Positions 54,480 to 63,207 are shown, numbered from the stretch's first letter. The stretch: 64,000 bases of DNA from Planctomycetota bacterium (GCA_020638855.1 JACKHT010000003.1:295108-359107), one strand, 5' to 3'. Numbers and translations are program-made. The notes: generated from the letters alone by a model not told the origin.

Positions 54480-56003
54480 ATGTTGCTGGTTCTCCTCGCC
54501 CCACTCCTATTCGGGCTCCTGTCCCAAGAGCCGAATTCCAAGCCGGCAGCCTCTTCTGCTCCCGAGCCGCAAACAGCCAGCGTGGTTTGGGAAGTGGCCC
54601 GCGAGGAGGTCCTGGGGACGTCCATGCGCATGCGCATCCACTCGTCGCCCGATGCCAAGCCAGGCTTAGAAGCGGCCGTGCTCGAGGAAATCGGCCGGGT
54701 GAGCGCAATCGTCAGCAGCTGGGACCCCGCGAGCGAGTTGTCCAAGTTGCCAGTAGGACAAGCCGTACACGCCTCCGAGGAATTGCGCGATCTGGTCAAG
54801 GAGTGCAACGCCTGGACCAAGTCGACCCACGGCGCGTTCGACCCCGGGGTCGCCGGCCTATCGGAGCTTTGGGCGCAATCCGCAGCGGCCGGTCGCGAGC
54901 CCACTGAAGCCGAGATCGGGGCGGCCTTGAAGGCGATTTCGCACCCAGCCTTCGAGGTGGACAATTTCGACGAGACAATCGAACGCCGCGCTACGGGCCC
55001 GATCGGATTGGATGGGGCTGCGAAGGGCTTCATCCTGGATGCCGCCAAGAACAAAGCGCTGGTGACCGGAGCGGAAGGCGGCCTGATCGACATCGGTGGC
55101 GACCTGGTCGTGTTTGGAAAGGACTCGGAGATCATCGGGGTTGCGGATCCCAAGCACCCCGCCGACAACGCGCCGACGCTCGTGCAAGTGCGCATCCAGG
55201 ACGCGGCGATCGCCACCAGCGGCGGTTACGCACGCGGTTGGCAGATCGGTGGCAGGCACTACAGCCACATCCTCGATCCGGCCACCGGTCGGCCGGCGGA
55301 GCATGTACTGCAAGCCACGGTGGTTGCCCCGAGTGCGATGCTGGCGGACCTCTTGGCCACCGCATTCAACATCATGGACCCACGGGATAGCGTGCGGCTG
55401 TGCGCGCGCAACCGGGGCGTGGAGACTCTGATTCTGACCGAGGACGGCGCCCGCTACCAAAGCGCGGGTTGGGAGGCGTTGGAAGTACACGATGGCGCTC
55501 CAGCTGCCGCTCTGAAGAGCGCGCTGGCCTTGGGAGGCGAAATCCAAGTGACCGTAGAATTGGCTCGAATCGCCCAGGGCCAAGGTGGCGAGCGGAGGCG
55601 CGAGGGCGGCTACAAAAGGCCCTACGTTGCCGTTTGGGTGGAGAACGCTTCGGGTCAACCCGTTCGAACGTTGAGCCTTTGGATCGAGCGCGATCGTTGG
55701 ATCAGCGACTTGCGACAATGGTCGCGTATGGTCGATCACAAAGCCGATGCGATTCAGGCGGTAACGCGGGCCACCCGGGGACCCGGTACGTACACGCTGG
55801 CCTTCGACGGGCGCAACGACCAGGGCGAAGCCTTGCCCGCGGGAACGTATTCGCTCTTGATCGAAGCCGCGCGCGAGCACGGCACGTATCAATTGCAACA
55901 ACAGGAGTTGATCCTCGACGGGCGCGCGCTGCATTTCACTCTCAACCCCGGTAGCGAGTTGGGCATGGCCAAGGTGGACTACGAGCCCCCGGTTGCCAAG
56001 TGA
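54480..56003 (+). CDS. apbE: FAD:protein FMN transferase (ApbE) fused to DUF2271
   Basis: The start at ATG 54480 (MLLVLLAPLLFGLLSQEPNS) gives an N-terminal signal or anchor and 507 residues; the frame is open from 54270. ApbE signatures are WEVAREEVLGTSMRMRI, THGAFDPGVAGL, GPIGLDGAAKGFILDAA, GLIDIGGDLVVFG, IATSGGYARGWQIGGRHYSH and ILDPATGRPAEHV. The last ~170 residues are a DUF2271 domain (KRPYVAVWVENASGQPVRTL, RGPGTYTLAFDGRNDQGEAL). ApbE attaches FMN covalently to target proteins in the periplasm. The stop overlaps the next start (TGATG), so a PepSY partner is co-expressed. Confidence 0.92.
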   Translation: MLLVLLAPLLFGLLSQEPNSKPAASSAPEPQTASVVWEVAREEVLGTSMRMRIHSSPDAKPGLEAAVLEEIGRVSAIVSSWDPASELSKLPVGQAVHASEELRDLVKECNAWTKSTHGAFDPGVAGLSELWAQSAAAGREPTEAEIGAALKAISHPAFEVDNFDETIERRATGPIGLDGAAKGFILDAAKNKALVTGAEGGLIDIGGDLVVFGKDSEIIGVADPKHPADNAPTLVQVRIQDAAIATSGGYARGWQIGGRHYSHILDPATGRPAEHVLQATVVAPSAMLADLLATAFNIMDPRDSVRLCARNRGVETLILTEDGARYQSAGWEALEVHDGAPAAALKSALALGGEIQVTVELARIAQGQGGERRREGGYKRPYVAVWVENASGQPVRTLSLWIERDRWISDLRQWSRMVDHKADAIQAVTRATRGPGTYTLAFDGRNDQGEALPAGTYSLLIEAAREHGTYQLQQQELILDGRALHFTLNPGSELGMAKVDYEPPVAK

Positions 56004-56683
56004 TGGGCAAGCCCTCCGAACCCCACGCCCGCCAACTGAGCTCGGAGGCCACGGCGGATGCTCCGCAGCGATCCAACCCGGGCTCCGCTCGCCGACGCCG
56101 GGGCGTCGTGTTTTGGGTTCGCTGGCTGCACTTGTACGTATCGGTGATCGGCTTTGCAGCGCTGATCTTCTTTTCGCTCACGGGAATCACTCTCAACCAC
56201 GCGGACTATTTCGAATCCGGCGCCGAGGTCGAGCGGACCTGGGAGGGGAGCCTCTCCGAAGGCTTGATCCCCAGCGACGAAAGCCAACCCGTCGATCGGC
56301 TGGCCTTGGTCGAAGCCCTTCGTTCGGAGCATGGGCTCCAAGGGGCCGTCCGCGAATTCAGCGACGAAGACGGAATCATCACCCTGGTCTTCAAAGGTCC
56401 CGCCTACTCCGCGGACGTGACCGTCGATCGCATGGACGGCCAGGCCAAGCTGTACGAATTGCGGCTGGGGACTTGGGCCCTGCTCGACGATTTGCACAAG
56501 GGGCGCGACTCGGGCGGCGCTTGGTCTTGGGTCATCGATGCGAGCGCGATCTTGCTGATCATCGCTGCGGCCACCGGCCTGTGGCTCTTGCTGTACATCA
56601 AGAAGCGCCGCAGCATGGGCCTGTTGCTGACGTTGGGTGGAACGCTCGTGCTATTCTTGGTCTGGGCGGTGTGGGTGCCCTAG
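56003..56683 (+). CDS. PepSY-associated membrane protein
   Basis: The start is ATG 56003 (a GTG at 56000 directly precedes it). 226 residues. After a basic N-terminus a first helix, WLHLYVSVIGFAALIFFSLTG, opens into ITLNHADYFESG, a classic PepSY-TM start. The periplasmic section carries LALVEALRSEHGLQG and ADVTVDRMDGQAKLYELRLG, and two more helices end the chain (ASAILLIIAAATGLWLLLYI). PepSY-TM proteins accompany ApbE/DUF2271 in flavin-based electron-transfer or iron-reduction modules. Stop/start overlap with the ApbE gene (TGATG) indicates coupling. Confidence 0.85.
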   Translation: MGKPSEPHARQLSSEATADAPQRSNPGSARRRRGVVFWVRWLHLYVSVIGFAALIFFSLTGITLNHADYFESGAEVERTWEGSLSEGLIPSDESQPVDRLALVEALRSEHGLQGAVREFSDEDGIITLVFKGPAYSADVTVDRMDGQAKLYELRLGTWALLDDLHKGRDSGGAWSWVIDASAILLIIAAATGLWLLLYIKKRRSMGLLLTLGGTLVLFLVWAVWVP

Positions 56684-57088
56684 GGCGCGCCAGCGCGTTT
56701 CGCGTGGCTTGCGGTGCCAAGGTGCGCGACGTAGGTCGCAGGCCCGCGGATGGGCCGGATGGGTGTTGGGTCACCGACGCCCCGCTCCATGCTTGGCGCA
56801 CGAGCGCTCCCAATGCTTGCCGACCCAAGCCGGGTTCGACGTCCTGGGCGCAGGTCCATGGGGTGTTTGGCTCCGGACTCCAAGGTCGCAGCCAAAGCGA
56901 TGCTGGCCATCCACCCCATGCAAACGTCGCTCGCCGTCGTCGTTCTACTAGCCTGGGGACCACGGCATGCGGGGCGAGGTACGGATCCAATCTGGCCTGC
57001 CACGCGCGCGTTTCGCGAAGCGAGACAAGGTCAAAAGCGGCGAGTCGCTGACTTCCCAAGCGGCGCCAGCGTTTCTATCCTGGCAGCC
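56684..57088. other. Intergenic region between the PepSY and rmlC genes
   Basis: 405 bp. An open frame runs into the rmlC gene from 56750, but its sequence shows no known family and codon use differs. I see no promoter, terminator or small gene that can be supported. Confidence 0.4.
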
Positions 57089-57634
57089 ATGGAGTACCAA
57101 CCGACTGCGATCCCGGACGTGGTTCTATGCATCCCCAAGGTGTTCGGAGACGACCGAGGATTCTTCTTCGAAACCTTTCGAGCCGACGAATTCGAAGCCC
57201 ACTGCGCGCCGGTGAAGTTCGTGCAGGACAACCACTCCAAGTCGGCCCAGGGAATCCTGCGCGGGCTGCACTACCAGAATCCGCGACCCCAGGGGAAACT
57301 CGTGCGGGTGGTGGAGGGCGAGGTCTTCGACGTCGCGGTCGACATGCGCAAGGCTTCCCCAACCTTTGGCCAATGGGTCGGCCAGACCCTTTCGGCCAGC
57401 AACAAACACATGCTCTGGGTGCCGCCGGGTTTCGCCCACGGCTTCTACGTTACCAGCCCCACGGCCGAGTTCGTCTACAAGTGCACCGACTACTACGCAC
57501 CCGAGCACGACCATTCGTTGCTTTGGAGCGATCCGGATGTGGGCATTGAATGGCCCTTGGTGAAGGGGGCGGAGCTGTTGCTTTCGCCCAAGGATGCCGC
57601 CGGCAAGCGGTTCCACGAGGCGACTACCTTTTAG
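57089..57634 (+). CDS. rmlC: dTDP-4-dehydrorhamnose 3,5-epimerase
   Basis: The start ATG 57089 (MEYQPTAIPDVVLCIPKVFG) gives 181 residues, the normal family length. Motifs are DDRGFFFETFRADEF, ILRGLHYQNPRPQGKLVRVV with catalytic His61, VDMRKASPTFGQW, WVPPGFAHGFYVTSPTAEF and DYYAPEHDHSLLW. It is a cupin enzyme of dTDP-L-rhamnose synthesis and acts in the cytosol. The other rml genes are not in the window, so it is an isolated copy. Confidence 0.93.
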   Translation: MEYQPTAIPDVVLCIPKVFGDDRGFFFETFRADEFEAHCAPVKFVQDNHSKSAQGILRGLHYQNPRPQGKLVRVVEGEVFDVAVDMRKASPTFGQWVGQTLSASNKHMLWVPPGFAHGFYVTSPTAEFVYKCTDYYAPEHDHSLLWSDPDVGIEWPLVKGAELLLSPKDAAGKRFHEATTF

Positions 57635-58018
57635 GGGCTGCGGCGTGGGGGATGTGCGCTTTGCGTCCTTCCTTCCTCAGTGCGGAGCGGCGCAGTTCTT
57701 CGCTCGTGCGCGGATGGCAACGATCGGAATGGACCGTGGGCAGGCGGGTCGATCGGACCCCCCCGACTCATTGCATTGCCTGACTGACGACCAAGGGCCC
57801 AGCCCGGAAGTTCGACCCGCAGCACGCTCGTTCCGGGTCTGGCCAGAATGGGACGGTTCTTAACGAAGTAACTCACCAAGCGCCTCGGGGGCCGCGGCCA
57901 TGAGGGGCGCGTTGGGTGGTCTTGTGGATTTGGGGGACTGCGTTAGGCTCGTACAACAAGGATCGTGCCCCATTCGCTCGTTTCCAGCCCTTTCCAATTG
58001 CAGCCCTTTCCAATTCCC
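57635..58018. other. Intergenic region after rmlC
   Basis: 384 bp without a credible gene. Just before the downstream CTD gene the motif agccctttccaattgc/ccc occurs twice (57986-58018), a short direct repeat in the leader. Confidence 0.4.
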
Positions 58019-59626
58019 ATGCGCTTTGCACCCTTGCTGGTCGGCCCCCTAACTGGCTTTGGACTGTTCGCTTCCTCCGCTTTGGCGCAATGGCCGAGCG
58101 AGGTCCTGATTCCGCTACCCAACGGGTGGACCGCCTACAACGCCGAAATCCATGCGGGCGACATCAACCTCGATGGTCGCACCGACGTGGTCTACGCCAA
58201 CCACAGCGATGGGGCGGTGCAGTGGTTGGAGAATGACGCTGCGGGGACCTGGGCCAGTCACCCTGTGGCGACTTTGGGGCAGTACCTCAACCAGTGCGTG
58301 TTGCTTGATGTGAACCGGGACGGGCGCCTCGACCTCGTGGCCTCGTGGTACGTGATCGCCCAGGGAGGCGATAGCGTCGCTTGGTTTGAGAATCCGAGCG
58401 TGGGCAGCACTTGGACCCAGCACTCGATTGGCGTGTTTGCCGGGGCCATCACCAAGGCCATGACGGTGTTCGACATGGATGGGGACGGCTACGACGATCT
58501 CCTACTTTCGGCCGACGATGATTTGGCGTATCACAACCACATGGCCTATCGCAACACGGGGACGGGGCTCAGCTTTGTCTCGTACGTGGCGGTTCACGAC
58601 GCGGTCACGGTTCCCTGCCCTGGCGACTACGATGGGGATGGGGATATCGATTTGGCCTTGGTGCGCTACTCGTTTGCGTTCCCCATTTGGCGCCCGAACA
58701 CCTCCATGCCCGGCAGCATCAGCTGGGGCATTGCACCGAACGCTCCCGACACCCATCACGTGAACGCCATCGACTACGACCAAGACGGCGATGATGACAT
58801 GTTGTGCCAGGTCCTTGGAGTCGGTGCGCCGAGCACCTCGGGCCTCGCCTGGAGCGAGAGCGTTGCGGGGATCATGTCCGCCCCGCAGGGCAACTCCTCG
58901 CTCCCGGATACCGGCATCGTGACCCACTCCGTTGAAACCTGCGACCTGGACGGCGATGGGGATTTGGACCTTGTGTACTACTACCTTGCGGGCGGTTTGC
59001 CGACCGTAGGTTCGCTCGAAAACCTCGGTGCGGGGATCTTTGCCCCGCTCGAGCAGATTTCTCCGACCACCTTGGTGGCTGCCCCCCTCGATAAGGTCGT
59101 GGGGGATTTTGACGGAGATGGCGATCTCGATGTGGTTGTGGGTTGGAACGACACCTCAGCTGGCGAATCGCTGCGGATCTTCAGGAACCCCAAGACGTTC
59201 GGCAACGACACCGTCTGCACCAGCCTGCCCAATTCCACGGGCTTGGTGGCGAGCTTGAGCGTCACCGGTTCGAAGCACGTCAGCGTCAACCAAACCCACT
59301 TGGTTTGTGACGATCTGCCGAGCGCTACGTTCACCATGTTCCTCGCCGCCAGCGGGCAAGGCACCGGCAACATGCCCATGGGCAGCAGCGGCATCCTGTG
59401 CCTGGGCGGTTCTATCGGTCGTTACAACGCCGCCGGTCAATTGCAGGTAACCGATGCCACCGGCCGCGCCATCCTACCGATCGATTTGACCCAGGTTCCC
59501 GGGCCCTCGGGTCCGCTCACCGTGCTCGCCGGGCAAACCCTCTACTTCCAAGCCTGGTTCCGCGACATCGTTGTCGGGCAGCAGACGAGCAACTTCTCGT
59601 CGGCGCAGTCGGTCGTGTTCCAGTAA
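58019..59626 (+). CDS. Secreted FG-GAP/VCBS repeat protein with shared C-terminal domain (CTD copy 6)
   Basis: The start at ATG 58019 gives signal peptide MRFAPLLVGPLTGFGLFASS..ALA and 535 residues. Seven calcium-binding FG-GAP/VCBS-type repeats are visible, for example DINLDGRTDVVY, DVNRDGRLDLVA, DMDGDGYDDLLL, DYDGDGDIDLAL, DYDQDGDDDMLC, DLDGDGDLDLVY and DFDGDGDLDVVV. They form a probable beta-propeller. The last ~140 residues are the short CTD (VCTSLPNSTGLVASL, GILCLGGSIGRYN, QTLYFQAWFRD, SNFSSAQSVVF). The stop overlaps a small membrane-protein start (TAATG), suggesting co-translation. Confidence 0.88.
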   Translation: MRFAPLLVGPLTGFGLFASSALAQWPSEVLIPLPNGWTAYNAEIHAGDINLDGRTDVVYANHSDGAVQWLENDAAGTWASHPVATLGQYLNQCVLLDVNRDGRLDLVASWYVIAQGGDSVAWFENPSVGSTWTQHSIGVFAGAITKAMTVFDMDGDGYDDLLLSADDDLAYHNHMAYRNTGTGLSFVSYVAVHDAVTVPCPGDYDGDGDIDLALVRYSFAFPIWRPNTSMPGSISWGIAPNAPDTHHVNAIDYDQDGDDDMLCQVLGVGAPSTSGLAWSESVAGIMSAPQGNSSLPDTGIVTHSVETCDLDGDGDLDLVYYYLAGGLPTVGSLENLGAGIFAPLEQISPTTLVAAPLDKVVGDFDGDGDLDVVVGWNDTSAGESLRIFRNPKTFGNDTVCTSLPNSTGLVASLSVTGSKHVSVNQTHLVCDDLPSATFTMFLAASGQGTGNMPMGSSGILCLGGSIGRYNAAGQLQVTDATGRAILPIDLTQVPGPSGPLTVLAGQTLYFQAWFRDIVVGQQTSNFSSAQSVVFQ

Positions 59627-60009
59627 TGGTGGACTACGCAGGACATTCCCTCGCCGGCACCGCCACGCGGCGCTCGCAGAAACCGTCCGGGTGGTTGCCG
59701 TGGGCGGTGAGCTTCGTGCTGCTCAGCGCCCCGGTCCTCGTCCTAACCAAGTCCCTTGGCCTTACGCTTGGAGTTGCTCTGGGTCCTTTCGCCGGCGGCT
59801 TCGCCCGCGACTGGCAGTCCTGTTGCAAGACCAACTCGCTCACCATCTTTCCCTTCACGATCGCCATCATCCTGGCCGCGCTAGGTTTGAGATCCGTGCT
59901 CCGCGGCCGCTCAAAGCCGATCCGCATCCTGCGGCACCTACTCACTTGGATCGCGCCCATGACTTGGTTCCTAGCAGCGCTCCTATCCTACGCACACGCG
60001 CTAGAGTGA
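59626..60009 (+). CDS. Small membrane protein coupled to the FG-GAP CTD gene
   Basis: ATG 59626 overlaps the TAA of the preceding gene by one base (TAATG). 127 residues. Three hydrophobic segments are visible: WAVSFVLLSAPVLVLTKSLG-type, LTIFPFTIAIILAALGL, and LLTWIAPMTWFLAALLSYAH. A Cys-Cys pair lies between the first two. No family recognised. Tight coupling to a CTD-bearing secreted protein suggests a membrane partner. The TGA at 60007-60009 directly abuts a REP-like palindrome (60010-60056). Confidence 0.65.
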   Translation: MVDYAGHSLAGTATRRSQKPSGWLPWAVSFVLLSAPVLVLTKSLGLTLGVALGPFAGGFARDWQSCCKTNSLTIFPFTIAIILAALGLRSVLRGRSKPIRILRHLLTWIAPMTWFLAALLSYAHALE

Positions 60010-60056
60010 GATACAGCGTCAGACGCCCTGCCGCCCACCGGCGGCAGGAAGGTACC
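60010..60056 (+). repeat. REP-like palindrome, copy a
   Basis: Core gatacagcgtcagacgccctg followed by the hairpin cctgccgcc-cacc-ggcggcagg and ggtacc. It begins at the base after the stop codon of the gene at 59626-60009. Same family as 60125-60179, 60232-60285, 61904-61950 and 63206-63252. Confidence 0.85.
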
Positions 60057-60124
60057 GCATTGCTGGCATTGCTGTTGTTTGGGCTCACCCGTTTTCGGCC
60101 AAGGAATGGCCATCCGCGCACCCA

Positions 60125-60179
60125 AGTACCTGGCAGGTTTCTGCCGAAGAGTACGTGGCAGGGCGTTTGACGCTGTATC
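60125..60179 (-). repeat. REP-like palindrome, copy b (inverted)
   Basis: On the minus strand it starts gatacagcgtcaaacgccctg and contains a ctgcc/ggcag hairpin. With copy c it forms two ~95-bp related units that both begin ttttcggcca and lie upstream of the gene at 60286. Confidence 0.8.
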
Positions 60180-60231
60180 ATGGGCTTGCCTGTTTTCTTT
60201 TTCGGCCACGTTATGGCCACCGCCCACCCAC

Positions 60232-60285
60232 TTACCGGGCACCATTCTGCCGACAAGTAGGTGGCAAGGCGTCTGACACTACATC
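60232..60285 (-). repeat. REP-like palindrome, copy c (inverted)
   Basis: On the minus strand it starts gatgtagtgtcagacgccttg and contains tgcca/ggcag pairing. It ends one base before the ATG of the CTD gene at 60286. It is inverted relative to copies d and e downstream. Confidence 0.78.
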
Positions 60286-61905
60286 ATGAATACTCTCATC
60301 CCCATTCTCCTGCTCGGGTTGTCTTCTGGGGCTTTTGCCCAGGGCAGCAGTTGTGGCACCGCCAGTCCCATTGGTCCCGGAACGTATACGGACATGACGA
60401 TCCCGTTCGCTGGCTTCCACTATTACCAGGTAGACATCCCGGCCGGCTTTGTCCTCAACTTGGATGAAACAAGGGATACGAATGACACGATTTACGACTT
60501 GTATGAGGCTGACTGCACCACTCTCTTAGTGACCGATTGGAGCTCGGGACTGAATCACTTGACTTGGAGCAACCCAATCGTTGCGGCTGTGACGGTGATT
60601 GTGCGAGTGCAGAACTTTGACTATTGGCCGAGCACCTACGACTTTGACGTCAGCCTTCAGTCCGTACCCTGCGCGCCGGACGTCTTCGAAGACAACGATG
60701 ATTGTTCGAGCGCCGCCGCACTCACAGCCGGGTCGTATACCGGCTTGACAATGAATTCCGTCGATCTTGCGGACTACTACAAGGCCACGGTACCGGCCGG
60801 GACAGTGTTTTCCATGTCCGAGACCCTCGACACCTCCAATGAAGTGTTTTGGCGAGTTTCTCTAGATGACTGCGCCACCGAATTCGACTACCAAACTACC
60901 AACATCCTTTGGGCCAATGACACGGGAGCCTCCTTGGATGTGGTCTTCAAGGCAGAATATCAGTCTAGCGGTGCCGCACCTTGCGCGATTTACGGATTCG
61001 ATTTGGCGATCGGCTCCACTCCTTGCATGAGCGCGGCGGACGACAACTTGGAAGAGAACGACAACTGCGCAACGGCCGTGCCCATCGTGGACGGCATGTA
61101 CGTGGACCTCTTCGTGTCGGACACAGACAAAGACTACTTCGCGTTCAACGTGCGTGCTGGCGCTACCGTGAGCATCGATATCGCCTACCTGGAGTATGTC
61201 GAAGGCGATGTGGATGCCTTCCTGCGCGAAGCTACCTCCCTCGCATGCGGCACGGGCAATAGCGGAATCGATCTGCTCGCATCGGGCACGGCCACTCAAG
61301 GGTTCGAGCAACTGACCTGGACCAATGCTTCCGCTGCAGATGTGGATGTCGTTCTAGAAGTGCTCGTACTGGACACGGCCAATCCGAACTGCAATACCTA
61401 CGACCTAGTCCTCACCGGGTCAGGAGACCCCGGAACCGGGTTGATTGGACCGGAATTCTGTTCCCCGATGGATTCCAACTCTACCGGTGCTTCTACGCGT
61501 CTATCGGGCTTCTGGGGAAGCGGCGTGGGTACCGATTTGCACTTCGAAGTCACCAGCGGGCCTCCCACTCAGTTTGGATACGTCTTGGTCGGAACAGCTC
61601 CTTCCGATCCCGGCCTCGCACTATCGCAAGGCCGCCTGTGCTTGGCGGTCTCGCCTGGGAATTCGATCGGGCGCTACAACATCGTGGGGGGGGCCCTGCT
61701 CTCCCTCGGAATCTTCGATGGGCAAGGTTGTCTACAAAACCTCTCCATGACCTCCACCAGCGGAACGGGCTTCGACTTGCCCAACACCGTACCGATCGCT
61801 GGCTTCCCCGCGATCACCGCCGGCACGAACCTCTACTTCCAGTTTTGGCACCGAGAAGACTCTGGCATGTCAAACTTCTCGAACGGGTTGTCGGTAACGT
61901 TCTGA
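60286..61905 (+). CDS. Secreted PPC-like repeat protein with shared C-terminal domain (CTD copy 7)
   Basis: The 539-residue protein has signal peptide MNTLIPILLLGLSSGAFAQ. Three PPC-like modules open with acidic blocks such as VFEDNDDCSSAAALTAGSY and LEENDNCATAVPIVDGMY, and contain DLADYYKATVPAG / DKDYFAFNVRAG cores. The C-terminal ~150 residues are the long CTD (FCSPMDSNSTGASTRLSG, TNLYFQFWHREDSG, SNFSNGLSVTF). It is a paralogue of the 43403 gene and, like it, less G/C-rich than its surroundings. REP copy c touches the ATG and copy d overlaps the TGA, so the gene lies exactly between inverted REP elements. Confidence 0.87.
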   Translation: MNTLIPILLLGLSSGAFAQGSSCGTASPIGPGTYTDMTIPFAGFHYYQVDIPAGFVLNLDETRDTNDTIYDLYEADCTTLLVTDWSSGLNHLTWSNPIVAAVTVIVRVQNFDYWPSTYDFDVSLQSVPCAPDVFEDNDDCSSAAALTAGSYTGLTMNSVDLADYYKATVPAGTVFSMSETLDTSNEVFWRVSLDDCATEFDYQTTNILWANDTGASLDVVFKAEYQSSGAAPCAIYGFDLAIGSTPCMSAADDNLEENDNCATAVPIVDGMYVDLFVSDTDKDYFAFNVRAGATVSIDIAYLEYVEGDVDAFLREATSLACGTGNSGIDLLASGTATQGFEQLTWTNASAADVDVVLEVLVLDTANPNCNTYDLVLTGSGDPGTGLIGPEFCSPMDSNSTGASTRLSGFWGSGVGTDLHFEVTSGPPTQFGYVLVGTAPSDPGLALSQGRLCLAVSPGNSIGRYNIVGGALLSLGIFDGQGCLQNLSMTSTSGTGFDLPNTVPIAGFPAITAGTNLYFQFWHREDSGMSNFSNGLSVTF

Positions 61906-61950
61906 TACAGCGTCAGACGCCCCGCCGCCCATCCGCGGCAGGGAAGTACC
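61904..61950 (+). repeat. REP-like palindrome, copy d
   Basis: Begins with the last two bases of the TGA stop of the preceding gene: gatacagcgtcagacgcccc, then the hairpin gccgc-ccatcc-gcggc and agtacc. Confidence 0.85.
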
Positions 61951-61955
61951 GAACG

Positions 61956-61981
61956 ACTCCAGGCCGATTCGGGCCTGGAGT
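61956..61981 (+). terminator. Hairpin downstream of the CTD gene
   Basis: The perfect 10-bp arms actccaggcc and ggcctggagt surround a 6-nt loop. A second palindrome, gttccggccccggaac, follows immediately. There is no T-run; probably a terminator or a further REP-related hairpin. Confidence 0.45.
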
Positions 61982-62037
61982 TCCGGCCCCGGAACTTTGT
62001 GCATCACCGATAATCGTGAACCCAAAAAAAGCATAAA

Positions 62038-63207
62038 ATGAAACTCTCGATGCCAGCAATTGTTCTGACGGCTGTCGGGTGCGGGGCCGGCGATCTTCCG
62101 GCCCTTCGCGGTATGGTACAAGAGTTCATTGATGGGCATTGGAGTGAATCCCAGGGGGAACGTACTAGCGAGTTGATTACCCCTTCCGACGACCCCTCTA
62201 GAGATAGCGGTGTCAAGAAATGGGAGCTCTATTGCGATGCTGCGCAACTCATTGAGGGACTGGACGCAGTTGGAGGATATTGGGCTCCTCAGGGTGATTG
62301 GCGTACCGACGAGCTTTGGGGACTAGGGATCCTCGTCAAACGGAGAGAGCTACACTCGGACCCCAGGATAATGGCTTCGATGCAGATTGCGAACAGGGCC
62401 GTAAGGTTGGACGGTAGGTGGGCGCCTGGGATGTGTAGCTTTGGAGAGCTAAGAACTGGAGAAAATCTTCACCCCACCTTTCAGGCGGGCAATGCATTGT
62501 ATTGGCTATTTGTTGCCGAAGCAATGTATCAGCTAGATGAGGGTAATGCTGCAAGAGGAGTAGAAGGAATTGTGTTTGCGCTTAACTACGCGTTGGACTG
62601 GGCAGTTTCAGGGGATCCCGCCATGGAAATGCGTGGCCTAATGTGGCTAGCATCGGATCGGGCGAAGCCATATCTTAGCAGGGACGCTTTGGGCACCCTA
62701 AGCACTCAGCAAGTTACTACCATTCGGACGGCTTTGGCAATTGTGGAGAGATCGGTATCAAGTGTTTCGAATAGCCCATTAAATGGCCTCAAATTCTGGT
62801 CAGACAAGCTACTTTCGGATGACGCCCAAGAATCGATTGAAGTATCGAAAGAAGAGATTCAATGGATCCTCGATTGGCTGCAGCAGCTTTGGCAGACTAC
62901 CGACAAGAAAGGGGCCGATTTGCGCCTTTCCCTAGAAAAACTACGACGGGACCGATTCTTCATCAGTGACGATTGGTTTGTAGCGTCGATATTGGGCCGC
63001 GGTGACCAAGCCGTCCTTGAAACTCGCTTGCATTGTCAGACGGTATTGGCTGCACAAAGCGTTCTGCTTGGATTGTACCTGCGTGAGCAGTTTTCGAATG
63101 TACCTGATCCCCAGGGCGGGGAGATACGGTTTTGGAAAGACGGTGAAACGATCAAGGTGGTTAGCTCCGGGATAGGATGGAGTCCTTCGGAACTTTTTGA
63201 GCTATAA
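62038..63207 (+). CDS. Unknown A/T-richer gene between two REP elements (389 aa)
   Basis: The protein starts MKLSMPAIVLTAVGCGAG, with a short hydrophobic stretch ending AVGC that could be a lipobox, so it may be a lipoprotein. The rest is mainly helical (EEGNAARGVEGIVFALNYAL-like, VSKEEIQWILDWLQQLWQTT) with no motif or family that I recognise. Base and codon use are plainly different from the GC-rich neighbours (many AAT, GAT, AGA, TTA-type codons), which points to transfer. REP copy d lies 87 bp upstream and copy e overlaps its stop codon, both in the same orientation. Coding is supported by length and sharp fit between repeats. Confidence 0.7.
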   Translation: MKLSMPAIVLTAVGCGAGDLPALRGMVQEFIDGHWSESQGERTSELITPSDDPSRDSGVKKWELYCDAAQLIEGLDAVGGYWAPQGDWRTDELWGLGILVKRRELHSDPRIMASMQIANRAVRLDGRWAPGMCSFGELRTGENLHPTFQAGNALYWLFVAEAMYQLDEGNAARGVEGIVFALNYALDWAVSGDPAMEMRGLMWLASDRAKPYLSRDALGTLSTQQVTTIRTALAIVERSVSSVSNSPLNGLKFWSDKLLSDDAQESIEVSKEEIQWILDWLQQLWQTTDKKGADLRLSLEKLRRDRFFISDDWFVASILGRGDQAVLETRLHCQTVLAAQSVLLGLYLREQFSNVPDPQGGEIRFWKDGETIKVVSSGIGWSPSELFEL

